The notes: generated by a model not told the origin, from the letters alone. DNA of 64,000 bases from Desulfobacteraceae bacterium (GCA_003599575.1 QZKV01000148.1:62001-126000); one strand, 5' to 3'. Positions 32,711-42,755 are shown, counted from the stretch's first letter. A program made the numbers and translations.

Positions 32711-35700
32711 TTGAAACGCCTCGACGAAAGTATCACCGCAATGCTGCGATTGTTTTTTTCCGGATGGTTCCTGGTTGTTTTCCTTGCCGCCGCCATACAG
32801 ACTGCCGCCGGCGCCATTTCGCTGGATAAGGTCCCGCCTGAACTGATTCCCTGGCAAAGTTGGGTGCTGCACGGCCGGGAAGAGGCCATGTGTCCCAGCC
32901 ACTACAATGATGGAGCCGTTGTACGGTGCCAGTGGCCTTCGCGTATTAAACTCGAGGTTAACGATAGTGGCGGCGAGTTCGATCAGCGCTGGTTGTCATT
33001 CGCCGATGGCTGGGCGGCACTGCCCGGCAGCCAGTCGCAATGGCCTGAAAGCGTTGTTGTGGACGGACAGTCGGCAGCCGTGGTTCTCCGCGGCAATGCA
33101 CCCGCCGTGCGATTGAGCGCTGGGGAGCACCGCATCCAAGGCCGGTTCTCCTGGGGTCGCAAACCCGAATTGATCCATGTGCCGCCGGCCCTGGGACTTG
33201 TCGCGCTGGTCATCGAGGGGCGACCTATCGGTTTCCCGCTGATAGATGATCAGGGGCGCCTGTGGTTGCAGGAAGGTCAATCATTGGAAGGCGGTACGGA
33301 AGCGGTCAAGGGCCGGATTTTCCGGCTGCTGGACGATGGGGTCCCCATGCAGGTGCATACCCTCTTACGGCTCGACGTGTCCGGCAGGGGGCGCGAAATC
33401 CATCTGGATGGCGTTTTGATTCCCAACAGCACCCCCACGGCCATAGAGAGCCTTCTGCCCGCCCGTATCCAGTCGGACGGCCGTCTGATCGTTCAAGCAC
33501 GCGCCGGACGATGGGAAATAGCGCTTGCGGCGCGCCTGTCCGGCCCCCAGCACAAAATCAGCGCCTCGGGCGCTCCGTTTGGCGAAGAGATCTGGTCTTT
33601 TCAATCCAGGCCCGCTTTGCGGATGGTGGATATCCTGGAAGTCCCGCCGGTGGACCCCGGGCAGACCGAGATGCCCACCGCCTGGCGCGGCTTTCCAGCT
33701 TTTCTGGTAAAGCGCGACGGCGCCATGATCCTTAAAGAGCTCCGGCGGGGCGACCCCGATCCGGCGCCGGATCAGCTTTCACTGCAGCGTACATGGTGGC
33801 TCGATTTCAATGGCGGCGGTTTCACCGTTCACGATCAGATCACCGGCACGATGAACAGGCAATGGCACTTGGCCATGAACCCGCCCATGCTGTTGGGAAG
33901 GGTGGTCGCAGACGGATACGAGCGCGTCCTTACCGAACAGGGCCCGCAGAAGAGAAGCGGGGTCGAGTTGCGCCGGGGCCAGCTGAATCTACAAGCCGAT
34001 TCACGTCTGGCCGAGCGCGCCGGGGTCATTCCGGCGGTGGGCTGGGATCACGATTTTCAATTGGTGCGCGGCGTGCTCAACCTGCCGCCCGGCTGGCGTC
34101 TGCTGGCTGCGGCAGGTGTGGACCAGGCCTCGGATACATGGGTGCAGCGCTGGTCACTGCTCGATTTTTTCCTGGTGCTGATCATTGCCATGGCCGTATA
34201 CAAGCTGCGCTCCTGGTTATGGGGAGTGCTGGCCCTAACGCTCATGATCCTCATTTTTCAGGAGCCGGGCGCACCGCGTCTGGTATGGCTGCATCTGTTG
34301 GCCGCCTTGGCTTTGCAGCCGCTTCTGCCGGCCGGTTGGATCAAACGCCTGGTCGGCCTGTGGGGCCTGGGGGCCATGCTGGTACTGCTGCTGGCGGCCG
34401 TTCCTTTTGCGGTGCAACAGATTCGCTGGGGCATCTACCCGCAACTGGCGCCATCCGAAGATTTTCCCCGTCCTTTGCGGGGGATGAAATTCTCATCGTC
34501 CGAACAAGCTGCCGTAGCGGTTGCTCCGGAAGGGGTGCCCGCGCGACGCCGGGCGGCCCCTTCAAAAGCTCAGCGCGATGCGGCTGCCGAAACGGTCAAG
34601 ACGCCGCCCCTGGACGAACAAGATCCGGATGCGCTCATCCCCACCGGCCCGGGTCTTCCGGACTGGCGCTGGCAAACCATCGATCTGCATTGGAGCGGAC
34701 CGGTGGCCAAAGAGCAGACGTTAACCTTTTATCTGTTATCGCCTGCGCTGAACCTGCTCTTGGCCTTGCTGCGCGTGGGGCTGCTGATGGGGTTGATCTG
34801 GTCCTTGATCGACTGGCGCCCATGGGTCGAGCGCCTGCGCAGAACGTACGGTTTCGGACCCGCCATCCTTCTGATCTGCCTGGGTTCGGCCATGATGATC
34901 GTTGCGAGCCCGGCAGCTGCCCAACCGAACGCCTTCCCTCCGCCTGCGCTGCTTGAGGAACTGCGCCAGAGACTGCTGGAAAAACCCGATTGCCTGCCCC
35001 ATTGTGCTGATATCTCCCGCATGGAGGTGGCCGCCATCGATGATGCGGTTCAAGTGATGCTCAAGATCCATTGTGCCGAACGCACAGCTGTGCCCCTGCC
35101 GGTCAGTCGCAAATCGTGGACGCCGGGGCAGATTTTGATGGACAACGCGCCCATCGGAGGCTTGACACGGGATGACTCCGGTCAATTGTGGGCCTTGGTA
35201 CCCTCCGGTTTACATACCCTGGTGCTGCTCGGCAACGCCGGCCCGGAGAGCGTAATCCAGATGCCTCTGCCCCTGCTGCCGCGTCTGGCCGCTTATTCGC
35301 TGAAGGGGTGGCGCATAGCCGGCATTCAGGCTGACGGGCAAGTCGGCTCAAGCATTCAGTTGACCCGCCTGCAGGACGATAAGGAACTGCCTGCGGATGC
35401 CCGCAACAACGAGCTGACGCCGTTTCTTCAGGTGGAACGGGTGATCTATCTTGGGTTGAGTTGGCAGACCACGACGACCATAAAACGGCTGTCCCCGGTC
35501 GGCGTACCGATCATGGCGGCTGTTCCGTTGTTGGCCGGCGAATCGATTACCACCCCCGGAATTGATGTGGAAGGAGGCCGGGCCCTGGTCAATATGGCGC
35601 CGGATCAGCGGGAGCTGACCTATGCGGCCGGCCTCAAGATCGCAGCGCAGATTTTACTGGAAGCGCCCCGGGCGGTGCCGTGGACCGAAACCTGGATCCT

Positions 35701-36778
35701 GGATGCCGGCGCCGTCTGGCATTGCGACCTTGCGGGCATTCCAATGGTTCATCATCAGGATGCCTCGGGGCAATGGCGACCGCAATGGCAACCTTGGCCG
35801 GGCGAACAGGTGACGATTCATGTGCACCGTCCGAAGGCCCTGGCGGGCCAGACCAAAACCATCGATCGGGCCGATCTCATACTGACTCCCGGCCGGCGCT
35901 TCGGCCAGGGGGAATTGGCGCTGACGATCCGCACCAGCCGGGGCGGTCAACATACGATCGGCCTGCCGGCCAACGCGAATCTGCAAGCTGTCCGGGTCAA
36001 CCAGCAGAGCCTGCCTGTACGCCAGGATGGAAGCTTTGTCACCGTTCCCTTGCAGCCGGGCGTGCAGCAGATCGGTGTGCAGTGGCAGCAATCAGCTCCC
36101 TTCACAGCCTGGTTTAAGGCACCGCCCGTTCAGATCGGCCAACCCGCGGTCAGCGCCCGCGTGACCGTTCACATGCCGGCCCAACGCTGGATTTTGATGG
36201 TGGGCGGCCCCCGCTGGGGACCTGCGGTGTTGTTCTGGAGCTATCTGGTTGCCATCGTGCTGGCGGCTTTCGTATTGGGGCGCCCTGCGCTGACCCCGCT
36301 GAAAACCTGGCAATGGATCGTGTTGGGGCTTGGATTGACCCAGATTGCGGCGGGTATGGCCCTGCTGATCGTCGGCTGGCTGCTGGTGCTGGGAATTCGC
36401 GAACGACAGGTGATGCCGCGTCATTGGCTCACCTTCAATACCCTTCAGCTCGGACTGGTGCTGTGGACTGCACTGGCGCTGGTCGCGCTGTTTGCGGCTG
36501 TAAAAGCCGGTTTGTTAGGACAACCGGACATGCAGATCGCCGGAAACCAGTCCACCCACATGGTTTTACATTGGACACAGGATCACATCACTGAAAACAT
36601 GCCGCAGGCATGGGTTTTCAGTTTGCCGGTATGGGTGTTCCGCGTCTTGATGCTGGCTTGGTCGCTTTGGCTGGCCTGGGCATTGCTGGGATGGCTCAAA
36701 TGGGGCTGGCGCTGCATCAACAAAGAGGGCTTGTGGCGAAAAAGGGTGCGCGGCGGACCGGAAACAAATATCGGTTGA
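32711..36778 (+). CDS. large membrane protein of unknown function (about 1355 aa) with duplicated extracytoplasmic modules
   Basis: Single long ORF (TTG 32711 or ATG 32741); N-terminal signal, central and C-terminal TM clusters; no family recognised. Confidence 0.75.
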   Translation: MKRLDESITAMLRLFFSGWFLVVFLAAAIQTAAGAISLDKVPPELIPWQSWVLHGREEAMCPSHYNDGAVVRCQWPSRIKLEVNDSGGEFDQRWLSFADGWAALPGSQSQWPESVVVDGQSAAVVLRGNAPAVRLSAGEHRIQGRFSWGRKPELIHVPPALGLVALVIEGRPIGFPLIDDQGRLWLQEGQSLEGGTEAVKGRIFRLLDDGVPMQVHTLLRLDVSGRGREIHLDGVLIPNSTPTAIESLLPARIQSDGRLIVQARAGRWEIALAARLSGPQHKISASGAPFGEEIWSFQSRPALRMVDILEVPPVDPGQTEMPTAWRGFPAFLVKRDGAMILKELRRGDPDPAPDQLSLQRTWWLDFNGGGFTVHDQITGTMNRQWHLAMNPPMLLGRVVADGYERVLTEQGPQKRSGVELRRGQLNLQADSRLAERAGVIPAVGWDHDFQLVRGVLNLPPGWRLLAAAGVDQASDTWVQRWSLLDFFLVLIIAMAVYKLRSWLWGVLALTLMILIFQEPGAPRLVWLHLLAALALQPLLPAGWIKRLVGLWGLGAMLVLLLAAVPFAVQQIRWGIYPQLAPSEDFPRPLRGMKFSSSEQAAVAVAPEGVPARRRAAPSKAQRDAAAETVKTPPLDEQDPDALIPTGPGLPDWRWQTIDLHWSGPVAKEQTLTFYLLSPALNLLLALLRVGLLMGLIWSLIDWRPWVERLRRTYGFGPAILLICLGSAMMIVASPAAAQPNAFPPPALLEELRQRLLEKPDCLPHCADISRMEVAAIDDAVQVMLKIHCAERTAVPLPVSRKSWTPGQILMDNAPIGGLTRDDSGQLWALVPSGLHTLVLLGNAGPESVIQMPLPLLPRLAAYSLKGWRIAGIQADGQVGSSIQLTRLQDDKELPADARNNELTPFLQVERVIYLGLSWQTTTTIKRLSPVGVPIMAAVPLLAGESITTPGIDVEGGRALVNMAPDQRELTYAAGLKIAAQILLEAPRAVPWTETWILDAGAVWHCDLAGIPMVHHQDASGQWRPQWQPWPGEQVTIHVHRPKALAGQTKTIDRADLILTPGRRFGQGELALTIRTSRGGQHTIGLPANANLQAVRVNQQSLPVRQDGSFVTVPLQPGVQQIGVQWQQSAPFTAWFKAPPVQIGQPAVSARVTVHMPAQRWILMVGGPRWGPAVLFWSYLVAIVLAAFVLGRPALTPLKTWQWIVLGLGLTQIAAGMALLIVGWLLVLGIRERQVMPRHWLTFNTLQLGLVLWTALALVALFAAVKAGLLGQPDMQIAGNQSTHMVLHWTQDHITENMPQAWVFSLPVWVFRVLMLAWSLWLAWALLGWLKWGWRCINKEGLWRKRVRGGPETNIG

Positions 36779-36964
36779 TTCCGGTGTGGGGTTGCATATA
36801 AAAACTTTAATGTCGCATCGAAAGCACACAATGATGGTGCTATTTCCTGATGGGACAGTCAACGTCCAGATTGGCTGGCACTGCAAAACGCACCTCAAGG
36901 AATGACCAACTAGACTTTTCCTGCGGCGCAATTTTCAGAAAACACCTGCTTGGCCGGGCCCGTT

Positions 36965-38677
36965 ATGCTTCAGGAACTCTCCATTCGCAATTTTGCCATC
37001 ATAGAAGATCTGAGCATCCGCTTCGGCAAAGGCCTGACCATTCTGAGCGGCGAGACCGGCGCGGGGAAGTCCATCATTATCAATGCCGTTAACCTGCTGC
37101 TGGGCAGCCGGGTTTCGTCGGCCCTGATCCGCACCGGCGCGGAAAGCGCTGAATTGGAGGCTTTCTTTGACCTGCCGGCGGACAGCAGCGTCGCCACGCG
37201 GATGGCTGCTCAGGGCCATGATTCTTCAGAGGGTTTGCTGGTCCGGCGCATCATTTCCGCCAACGAGCGCCACCGCATCTACATCAATGGACGCATGGCC
37301 ACCATGCAGGCGCTGTCCGAGTTGACCACCCATCTGGCCAGCATTTCCGGGCAGCACGCGCACCAAGGATTGCTCAAGGAAGAAGAGCATCTTTTCATCC
37401 TGGATCAGTTTGGCGATCTGCCCGGCTTGCGCAGTCAATACGCACAAGCCTACGCAAGGTTGCTGCCCCTGATCCGCAAGGAACGCGAGTTGCTGGAGCA
37501 ACTGGCCCGCCGGGGTGAGCAGCTTGAGCTGTTGCGCTTTCAGCAAGGGGAGATCGAGGCCTGCGCGCCCTTGTCCGGAGAGGATGTTGATCTGGAAAAA
37601 GAGCGCCTGCGCTTGAAGAATGGGGAAAACCTCTTTCAAACGGTACAGCAGTGTATCGACGGGTTGTATGGGGCCGACGATGCCGTCTTTGAACGGCTCG
37701 GTTATCTTTCCAAAGAGTTGACCCGGGTTGGCCGTCTGGATGAGCGGCTGGCGGCCGGTGCCGCTGAGTTGGATGAAATCACTTACCGCACGGAAGATCT
37801 CGCCTCCCGTTTGAGGGACTACCTCAAGCAGATCGATCTGGACCCGCATCGTCTGGAAACCGTAGAGCAGCGGCTGGATGCATTGAATCGGCTCAAGCGC
37901 AAGTATGGCGCCGGTTCCCTGGAGGGCGTGCGGTCCTTTGCCGAAGATATCTCCCGCCGGTTGCAGGAGATCGAGGTCCTGGAAGAGGACATTGCCCGGG
38001 TACGTGTTGAATTGGAAAACGAGCATCTGAACGTGTGCCGCCTGGCCGACGAGCTGTCGGCAGGGCGCCGCGAGTCGGCACGGCGGCTGGCTTCGAAAGT
38101 GGAAAAAGAGCTGGCCCACCTGAAAATGGAGGGCACCCGCGTCATCGTGGAGATCCGCCCGGTATTGCCCGGCAAAGAGACCGATCCGCATCTGGTATGT
38201 CATGGACAGGCTTTGACAGATACCGGGGTGGATCGCGCCGTTTTTATGATCGCTCCCAACGTCGGCGAGGCGCTGAAACCGCTGGCGGCCATCGCTTCGG
38301 GAGGAGAACTCTCCCGCATCGTGCTTGCTTTAAAAGCCATTCTGGCGCATAACGATGCCCTTGAAACCGTAGTGTTCGACGAGGTCGATGCCGGCATCGG
38401 CGGGAGTGTAGCCGATGTGGTTGGTAAGAAACTTGCGGCGCTGGCGCGCCAGCGCCAAGTTTTGTGCATCACCCACTTGCCTCAGATCGCCAAGTACGGC
38501 GATCATCATTTCCGCATCCTCAAAAGCGTGGTCAAAGGGCGTACTCAAACGACCATTGTTGCCTTGAATCCGGAAGAACGCGTGGAAGAGATCGCGCGTA
38601 TGCTGGGCGGTGAAACGATCACGGCGACCACTCTGTCGCATGCGCGGGAGATGCTGACGGCGGAACGTTCGTTTTAG
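36965..38677 (+). CDS. recN: DNA repair protein RecN
   Basis: MLQELSIRNFAIIEDLSIRFGKGLTILSGETGAGKSIIINAVNLLLG; ASGGELSRIVLALKAIL; VFDEVDAGIGG. Confidence 0.97.
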   Translation: MLQELSIRNFAIIEDLSIRFGKGLTILSGETGAGKSIIINAVNLLLGSRVSSALIRTGAESAELEAFFDLPADSSVATRMAAQGHDSSEGLLVRRIISANERHRIYINGRMATMQALSELTTHLASISGQHAHQGLLKEEEHLFILDQFGDLPGLRSQYAQAYARLLPLIRKERELLEQLARRGEQLELLRFQQGEIEACAPLSGEDVDLEKERLRLKNGENLFQTVQQCIDGLYGADDAVFERLGYLSKELTRVGRLDERLAAGAAELDEITYRTEDLASRLRDYLKQIDLDPHRLETVEQRLDALNRLKRKYGAGSLEGVRSFAEDISRRLQEIEVLEEDIARVRVELENEHLNVCRLADELSAGRRESARRLASKVEKELAHLKMEGTRVIVEIRPVLPGKETDPHLVCHGQALTDTGVDRAVFMIAPNVGEALKPLAAIASGGELSRIVLALKAILAHNDALETVVFDEVDAGIGGSVADVVGKKLAALARQRQVLCITHLPQIAKYGDHHFRILKSVVKGRTQTTIVALNPEERVEEIARMLGGETITATTLSHAREMLTAERSF

Positions 38678-38766
38678 GGCAGGCTTGAACGACGGACGTT
38701 TCCTTTCAAGCGCCGATCTGAACCCGCGGGGCGCTCTTTCGAACAGACCGGCAAAGGGAGAATGGG

Positions 38767-39381
38767 ATGGCCAAACAACTTTGGAAACCCGGAACGATGA
38801 TCTACCCGCTGCCGGCTGTACTGGTCAGTTGCGGGGATGTGCAGCGCGGCTACAACATCATCACCATCGCCTGGGTCGGAACGATTTGTACGGAACCACC
38901 ACTGTGCTATATTTCGGTGCGACCGGAGCGCTACTCTTACGGATTGATCGAGGCCAGCGGAGAGTACGTGATCAATCTCACCACCCGCGCGCTGGCATTT
39001 GCCGTGGATTGGTGCGGGGTCAAGTCAGGTCGCGAGGTGGACAAATTCAAGGAGCTCAACTTGACGCCGCAGAAGGCGTCTATTGTAAGCGCTCCCTTGA
39101 TTGCCGAATCTCCGCTCAATATTGAATGTCGCGTGCGCGAGATCATGCCCTTGGGCAGCCATGCTATGTTCATTTCAGAAGTGGTCGCGACGCATGCCGA
39201 AGAGCGTTGGATCAATCCACGCACAGGTGCTTTCGAACTTTCCCGAGCCGAACCCATTTGCTACTCCCATGGCCGCTATTTTCCATTGGGCCGCATGCTG
39301 GGCACATTCGGCTATTCGGTTCGTAAAAAGAAAAAGCCTCCCCTCCCAGGGGGCGGGGGCCGGAAATCCAAACGCCTTTGA
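38767..39381 (+). CDS. flavin reductase family protein
   Basis: 204 aa; TIAWVGTICTEPPLCYISVRPERYSYGLIEASGEYVINLTTRALAFAVDWCGVKSGREVDKF. Confidence 0.88.
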   Translation: MAKQLWKPGTMIYPLPAVLVSCGDVQRGYNIITIAWVGTICTEPPLCYISVRPERYSYGLIEASGEYVINLTTRALAFAVDWCGVKSGREVDKFKELNLTPQKASIVSAPLIAESPLNIECRVREIMPLGSHAMFISEVVATHAEERWINPRTGAFELSRAEPICYSHGRYFPLGRMLGTFGYSVRKKKKPPLPGGGGRKSKRL

Positions 39382-41585
39382 TGGTGTTGGGTTTGACAAT
39401 GCCTTTTTATCAAATCATTTACAGTTTGCCACCCTTTCTGACGGCTGCATTGCTGGCGGTCATGGCGTTTACGGCGCTTGGGCGCGGCCGGCGCACACCG
39501 GCCAGCCGGCTGCTGGTGCTGCTCTGCCTTTTGGGAAGCCTGTTGTATGTGGATATTCTGGTCAATTTCAACGCACCCAGCGCAAGCGTCGCCCTTGCGA
39601 CCAGCCGCATCGCCCATCTGTTTTACCCCTTTTTACTGCCGTTGTTTATTCAATTTTTTCATGCTTACCTTGGAATGCGCCGGCGCCTGTTGGAGCGCTT
39701 GGCATACGGTTATGCCGTCCTGATCTCGTTTTGCGCAGCCGGCGGCTGGATCATTTCCGACGTGCGGCGCTTCGCGTTCGGCTATTTTGGACAAGGCGGA
39801 CCGCTTTTCTTTCTTCTGGCCGGCGGTGCGGTTTTTGTCGCCGTCTATAACGGGATCATTATCTATCAGGCCGTTTTGTGGGAAGATAGAAGTATCCAAA
39901 AGAACCGGCTCAAATATGTATTTTTCGGGTTCGGATTGCTGGGTGCTTTGAGCAGCTTGAATTGCTTGACGGCGTTTGGAATACCGATCTACCCTCCCGG
40001 TGCTTTCGGATTTTTTCCCCTGCTGGTTTTTGCCGCCGGTGTTTTTCTATACGATTTGCTGGATATGGGCGCCTTGCTCCGAAAAAGCTTGCTCTATTCA
40101 GTTCTTACAACACTCCTGATGGCTGCTTATTTGCTCCTGATCTTTCCCGTTCAAAAGCTTTTCAAGGCGTTTGAATTGACCGAATCTCCCCTTTTTCCCC
40201 TCGCGCTTCTGGTCCTGACCGCACTTGGATACGGTCCGCTCAAACAACGATCGCAGGAAATCATCGAACGCTTTCTGGCCAAAGACCGGTATGATTTTCG
40301 CCGCACGCTGAGGCACGTCAGTCAAACCATCGCCACGGTGCTGGACAAAGAGAAGTTGACCCGGTTGCTTCGGGAAATCATCATCGAGGCCATGAAAGTG
40401 AAAAGTTGTGCCCTTTTCCTGGTCGATCCGGCCGACGGACACTATTATGCGGTTGCCACCGCCGGTGCGATTGGAACGCAAACCACCCTGACCGCAGATA
40501 CGCTTTCCGTGCGCCACCTGATGAAAAGCGAAAACGCTTTGATGAAACAGCACCTCTTGGGTGCGGCCGGAGACAAGCATGCCGACGCGCTTCTGGGGGA
40601 ACTGGCCCGGATGGAGGGTGAAGTGGTTCTGCCCATGCGGTTCAAACAAGAGCTCAAGGGCTTTTTGGTGCTGGGGGAAAAGTGCTCCGGCCGGATGTAT
40701 GATTCAGAGGATTTGGATTTGCTGGAACCGTTGTGTTGTCAGAGCGCTGTCGCCATCCAAAACGCCCACGACTATCAGGCCCTCAAGGCGCTGAACCGCA
40801 CGTTGGAAAGAAAAGTAGCCGCACGCACACGGGATCTTCAGGTGGCTCTGGCGGAAAAGGAACGATCGCAGGAGCAGTTGATCCGCTCCGAAAGCTTGGC
40901 CGCTTTGGGACAACTTGTGGCCGGGGTGGCCCATGAGTTGAACAACCCGCTCACCAGTGTCACCAGCCTGCTGCAATCCGCGGTGGAAGACCTGCAGCAA
41001 TGGGATGGGGGCCGTCCGGTCGATGAAACGCTTCTTGAGGACCTGCGTTTTGCCGATAAGGAGCTGGCGCGCGCCAGGGCGATCGTGGCCAGCCTGCTCG
41101 GGCTTTCCCGTCAAACCCAGACGTACGAGGAGGCTGTCCATCTGAATTCGGTCGTCAGTGATACGCTGCGCGTGCTGTACAATCAGTACAAACATCGATC
41201 ATTCAATATCATAGAGCAATTAACCGATGACCTTCCGGCGCTGAGGGGCAATTTCGCCAACCTGGGCCAGGTCGTATTAAACATCGTTCAAAACGCCGTT
41301 CAGGCCGTGGATGTCAGGGGCGGCCGGATCATCCTGTCGACCCGGTATGATGCGGGCGCGCGGCAAGTGGTGTTCAGCTGCCATGACAACGGTCCCGGCA
41401 TCGATCCGGTCCTGCAGCGGGACGTGTTCAAACCCTTTTTTACCACCAAACCGGTCGGGCAAGGCACCGGCCTGGGGCTTTATATATGTCACCAAATCGT
41501 GGAGAAGCATCAAGGAACGATTGAGTTGGCATCAACCGAACCACATGGAACGATCGTAACCGTGAGACTTCCTACAGGGATGTAA
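39381..41585 (+). CDS. multi-TM sensor histidine kinase with GAF-like domain, HisKA and HATPase_c
   Basis: N-terminal TM region; GQLVAGVAHELNNPLTSV (H box), NFANLGQVVLNIVQNAVQAV (N box), HDNGPGID, GTGLGLYICHQIVEKHQGTIEL. ATG overlaps the flavin reductase stop (TGATG). Confidence 0.9.
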   Translation: MVLGLTMPFYQIIYSLPPFLTAALLAVMAFTALGRGRRTPASRLLVLLCLLGSLLYVDILVNFNAPSASVALATSRIAHLFYPFLLPLFIQFFHAYLGMRRRLLERLAYGYAVLISFCAAGGWIISDVRRFAFGYFGQGGPLFFLLAGGAVFVAVYNGIIIYQAVLWEDRSIQKNRLKYVFFGFGLLGALSSLNCLTAFGIPIYPPGAFGFFPLLVFAAGVFLYDLLDMGALLRKSLLYSVLTTLLMAAYLLLIFPVQKLFKAFELTESPLFPLALLVLTALGYGPLKQRSQEIIERFLAKDRYDFRRTLRHVSQTIATVLDKEKLTRLLREIIIEAMKVKSCALFLVDPADGHYYAVATAGAIGTQTTLTADTLSVRHLMKSENALMKQHLLGAAGDKHADALLGELARMEGEVVLPMRFKQELKGFLVLGEKCSGRMYDSEDLDLLEPLCCQSAVAIQNAHDYQALKALNRTLERKVAARTRDLQVALAEKERSQEQLIRSESLAALGQLVAGVAHELNNPLTSVTSLLQSAVEDLQQWDGGRPVDETLLEDLRFADKELARARAIVASLLGLSRQTQTYEEAVHLNSVVSDTLRVLYNQYKHRSFNIIEQLTDDLPALRGNFANLGQVVLNIVQNAVQAVDVRGGRIILSTRYDAGARQVVFSCHDNGPGIDPVLQRDVFKPFFTTKPVGQGTGLGLYICHQIVEKHQGTIELASTEPHGTIVTVRLPTGM

Positions 41586-41652
41586 GTTGCAGGTAGGCAC
41601 CTGAAACCCCCGGTTCTCTGCCGAAAGCCTGCCACCGGCGTATGAATCATCC

Positions 41653-41673
41653 TTCTATCGATATTCTATCGAT
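41653..41673 (+). repeat. two tandem copies of TTCTATCGAT (period 11 bp) upstream of a promoter
   Basis: TTCTATCGAT 41653-41662 and 41664-41673. Confidence 0.6.
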
Positions 41674-41682
41674 CAGGCGGCC

Positions 41683-41711
41683 TTGACAATAAATGGCGCT
41701 TGGTACTAAAT
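41683..41711 (+). promoter_or_regulatory. candidate sigma70 promoter of the fmdB/Fur-FeoA operon
   Basis: TTGACA 41683-41688, 17-nt spacer, CTAAAT 41706-41711; ATG of next gene at 41747. Confidence 0.5.
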
Positions 41712-41746
41712 AGACTGATTCTATTGGGTTCCATAAGGAGTATAAA

Positions 41747-41989
41747 ATGCCCATTTACGAGTTCAAATGCCTTGAGTGCCAGGAATTCAATGAGATCCTG
41801 ATCATGGGCGCCAGCGATCAACAGGTGGAAATGAAATGCAAACGATGCGGGTCCGAATCGCTTGAACGCATCTTAAGCACTACCCACGTCGCCATGGCCG
41901 GCGGCAATTCCGCGAAAACTCCAACTGAATCGCGGGCCTGCTCCGGTGGTTCCTGCACCACCTGGAATCTGCCCGGGCACACCAGCTGA
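41747..41989 (+). CDS. FmdB family zinc ribbon protein
   Basis: MPIYEFKCLECQEFNEIL...MKCKRCGSESLERILS. Confidence 0.85.
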   Translation: MPIYEFKCLECQEFNEILIMGASDQQVEMKCKRCGSESLERILSTTHVAMAGGNSAKTPTESRACSGGSCTTWNLPGHTS

Positions 41990-42041
41990 TGCGGCACCGG
42001 CATTCCAACGACACGCCCCCACCGGAGTACCATGGCGCCCG

Positions 42042-42755
42042 ATGATCCATAGACAAGAAAAAGAACAATTCATCAAACTGTTTGAAAAAGACCGCATCGA
42101 CCGGTTTGAAGACCGGGTTTCAATACTGGAGGTATTTTTACGCGTCGAGCATCATGTGACCCTCCCTGAACTGAGCGAGCTGGTGAGGCAAAGCGGGCAC
42201 AGCTTTTCCGAGGAATTTGTCCGTGAGACCATAGAGCTGATGTGCCGTTACGGATTCGCCCGGGCCAACCATTTCGATAATGGGCAGGCCTGGTATGAAC
42301 ACCGCCATTTGGGGCAGCATCATGACCATCTGATCTGCACCAAATGCCAGAAAATCGTAGAATTCGAGAATCAGACCCTTGAGCAGCTGCAGGTTCAAAT
42401 CGCTGCCGCCTACGGATTCCATATCCTGCAGCACAAGATGGAATTGTACGGCATTTGCCGGGACTGCCTCAAGCAACGCGAGCTTATTCTAACCCTCGAC
42501 ACGGCCCGCCAGGGTGAGCGGCTGAAAATTGTGGATTTCACCGGCGGCGCCCATTCCAGGCTGCGGTTGTTGACCATGGGGCTGCGGGTTGGTGATGAAG
42601 TTGAAATTATAACCAATATCCACCGTGGCCAGCTGGTGCTGGCGGTGGATTTCAAACGATTGGTATTGGGACAGGGGATGGCCAGAAAGATTCGCGTGGC
42701 ACCGATTGCGGCCTCCCCCAGTCCGAACGAAAAGAAAAGGCGGCATGAAAAATAG
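42042..42755 (+). CDS. Fur family regulator fused to C-terminal FeoA domain
   Basis: Fur part: HRHLGQHHDHLICTKCQKIVEFE...YGICRDCLKQ; FeoA part: RLKIVDFTGGAHSRLRLLTMGLRVGDEVEIITNIHRGQLVLAVDFKRLVLGQGMARKIRV. Confidence 0.85.
   Translation: MIHRQEKEQFIKLFEKDRIDRFEDRVSILEVFLRVEHHVTLPELSELVRQSGHSFSEEFVRETIELMCRYGFARANHFDNGQAWYEHRHLGQHHDHLICTKCQKIVEFENQTLEQLQVQIAAAYGFHILQHKMELYGICRDCLKQRELILTLDTARQGERLKIVDFTGGAHSRLRLLTMGLRVGDEVEIITNIHRGQLVLAVDFKRLVLGQGMARKIRVAPIAASPSPNEKKRRHEK

Noticed and set aside
32983-36784. Many long antisense and overlapping ORFs opposite the 1355-aa gene, and likewise opposite pilQ, gyrB and others
   Set aside because: High-GC shadow ORFs: low-complexity, R/P/G-rich translations, no RBS or recognisable domains, fully overlapped by well-supported genes.
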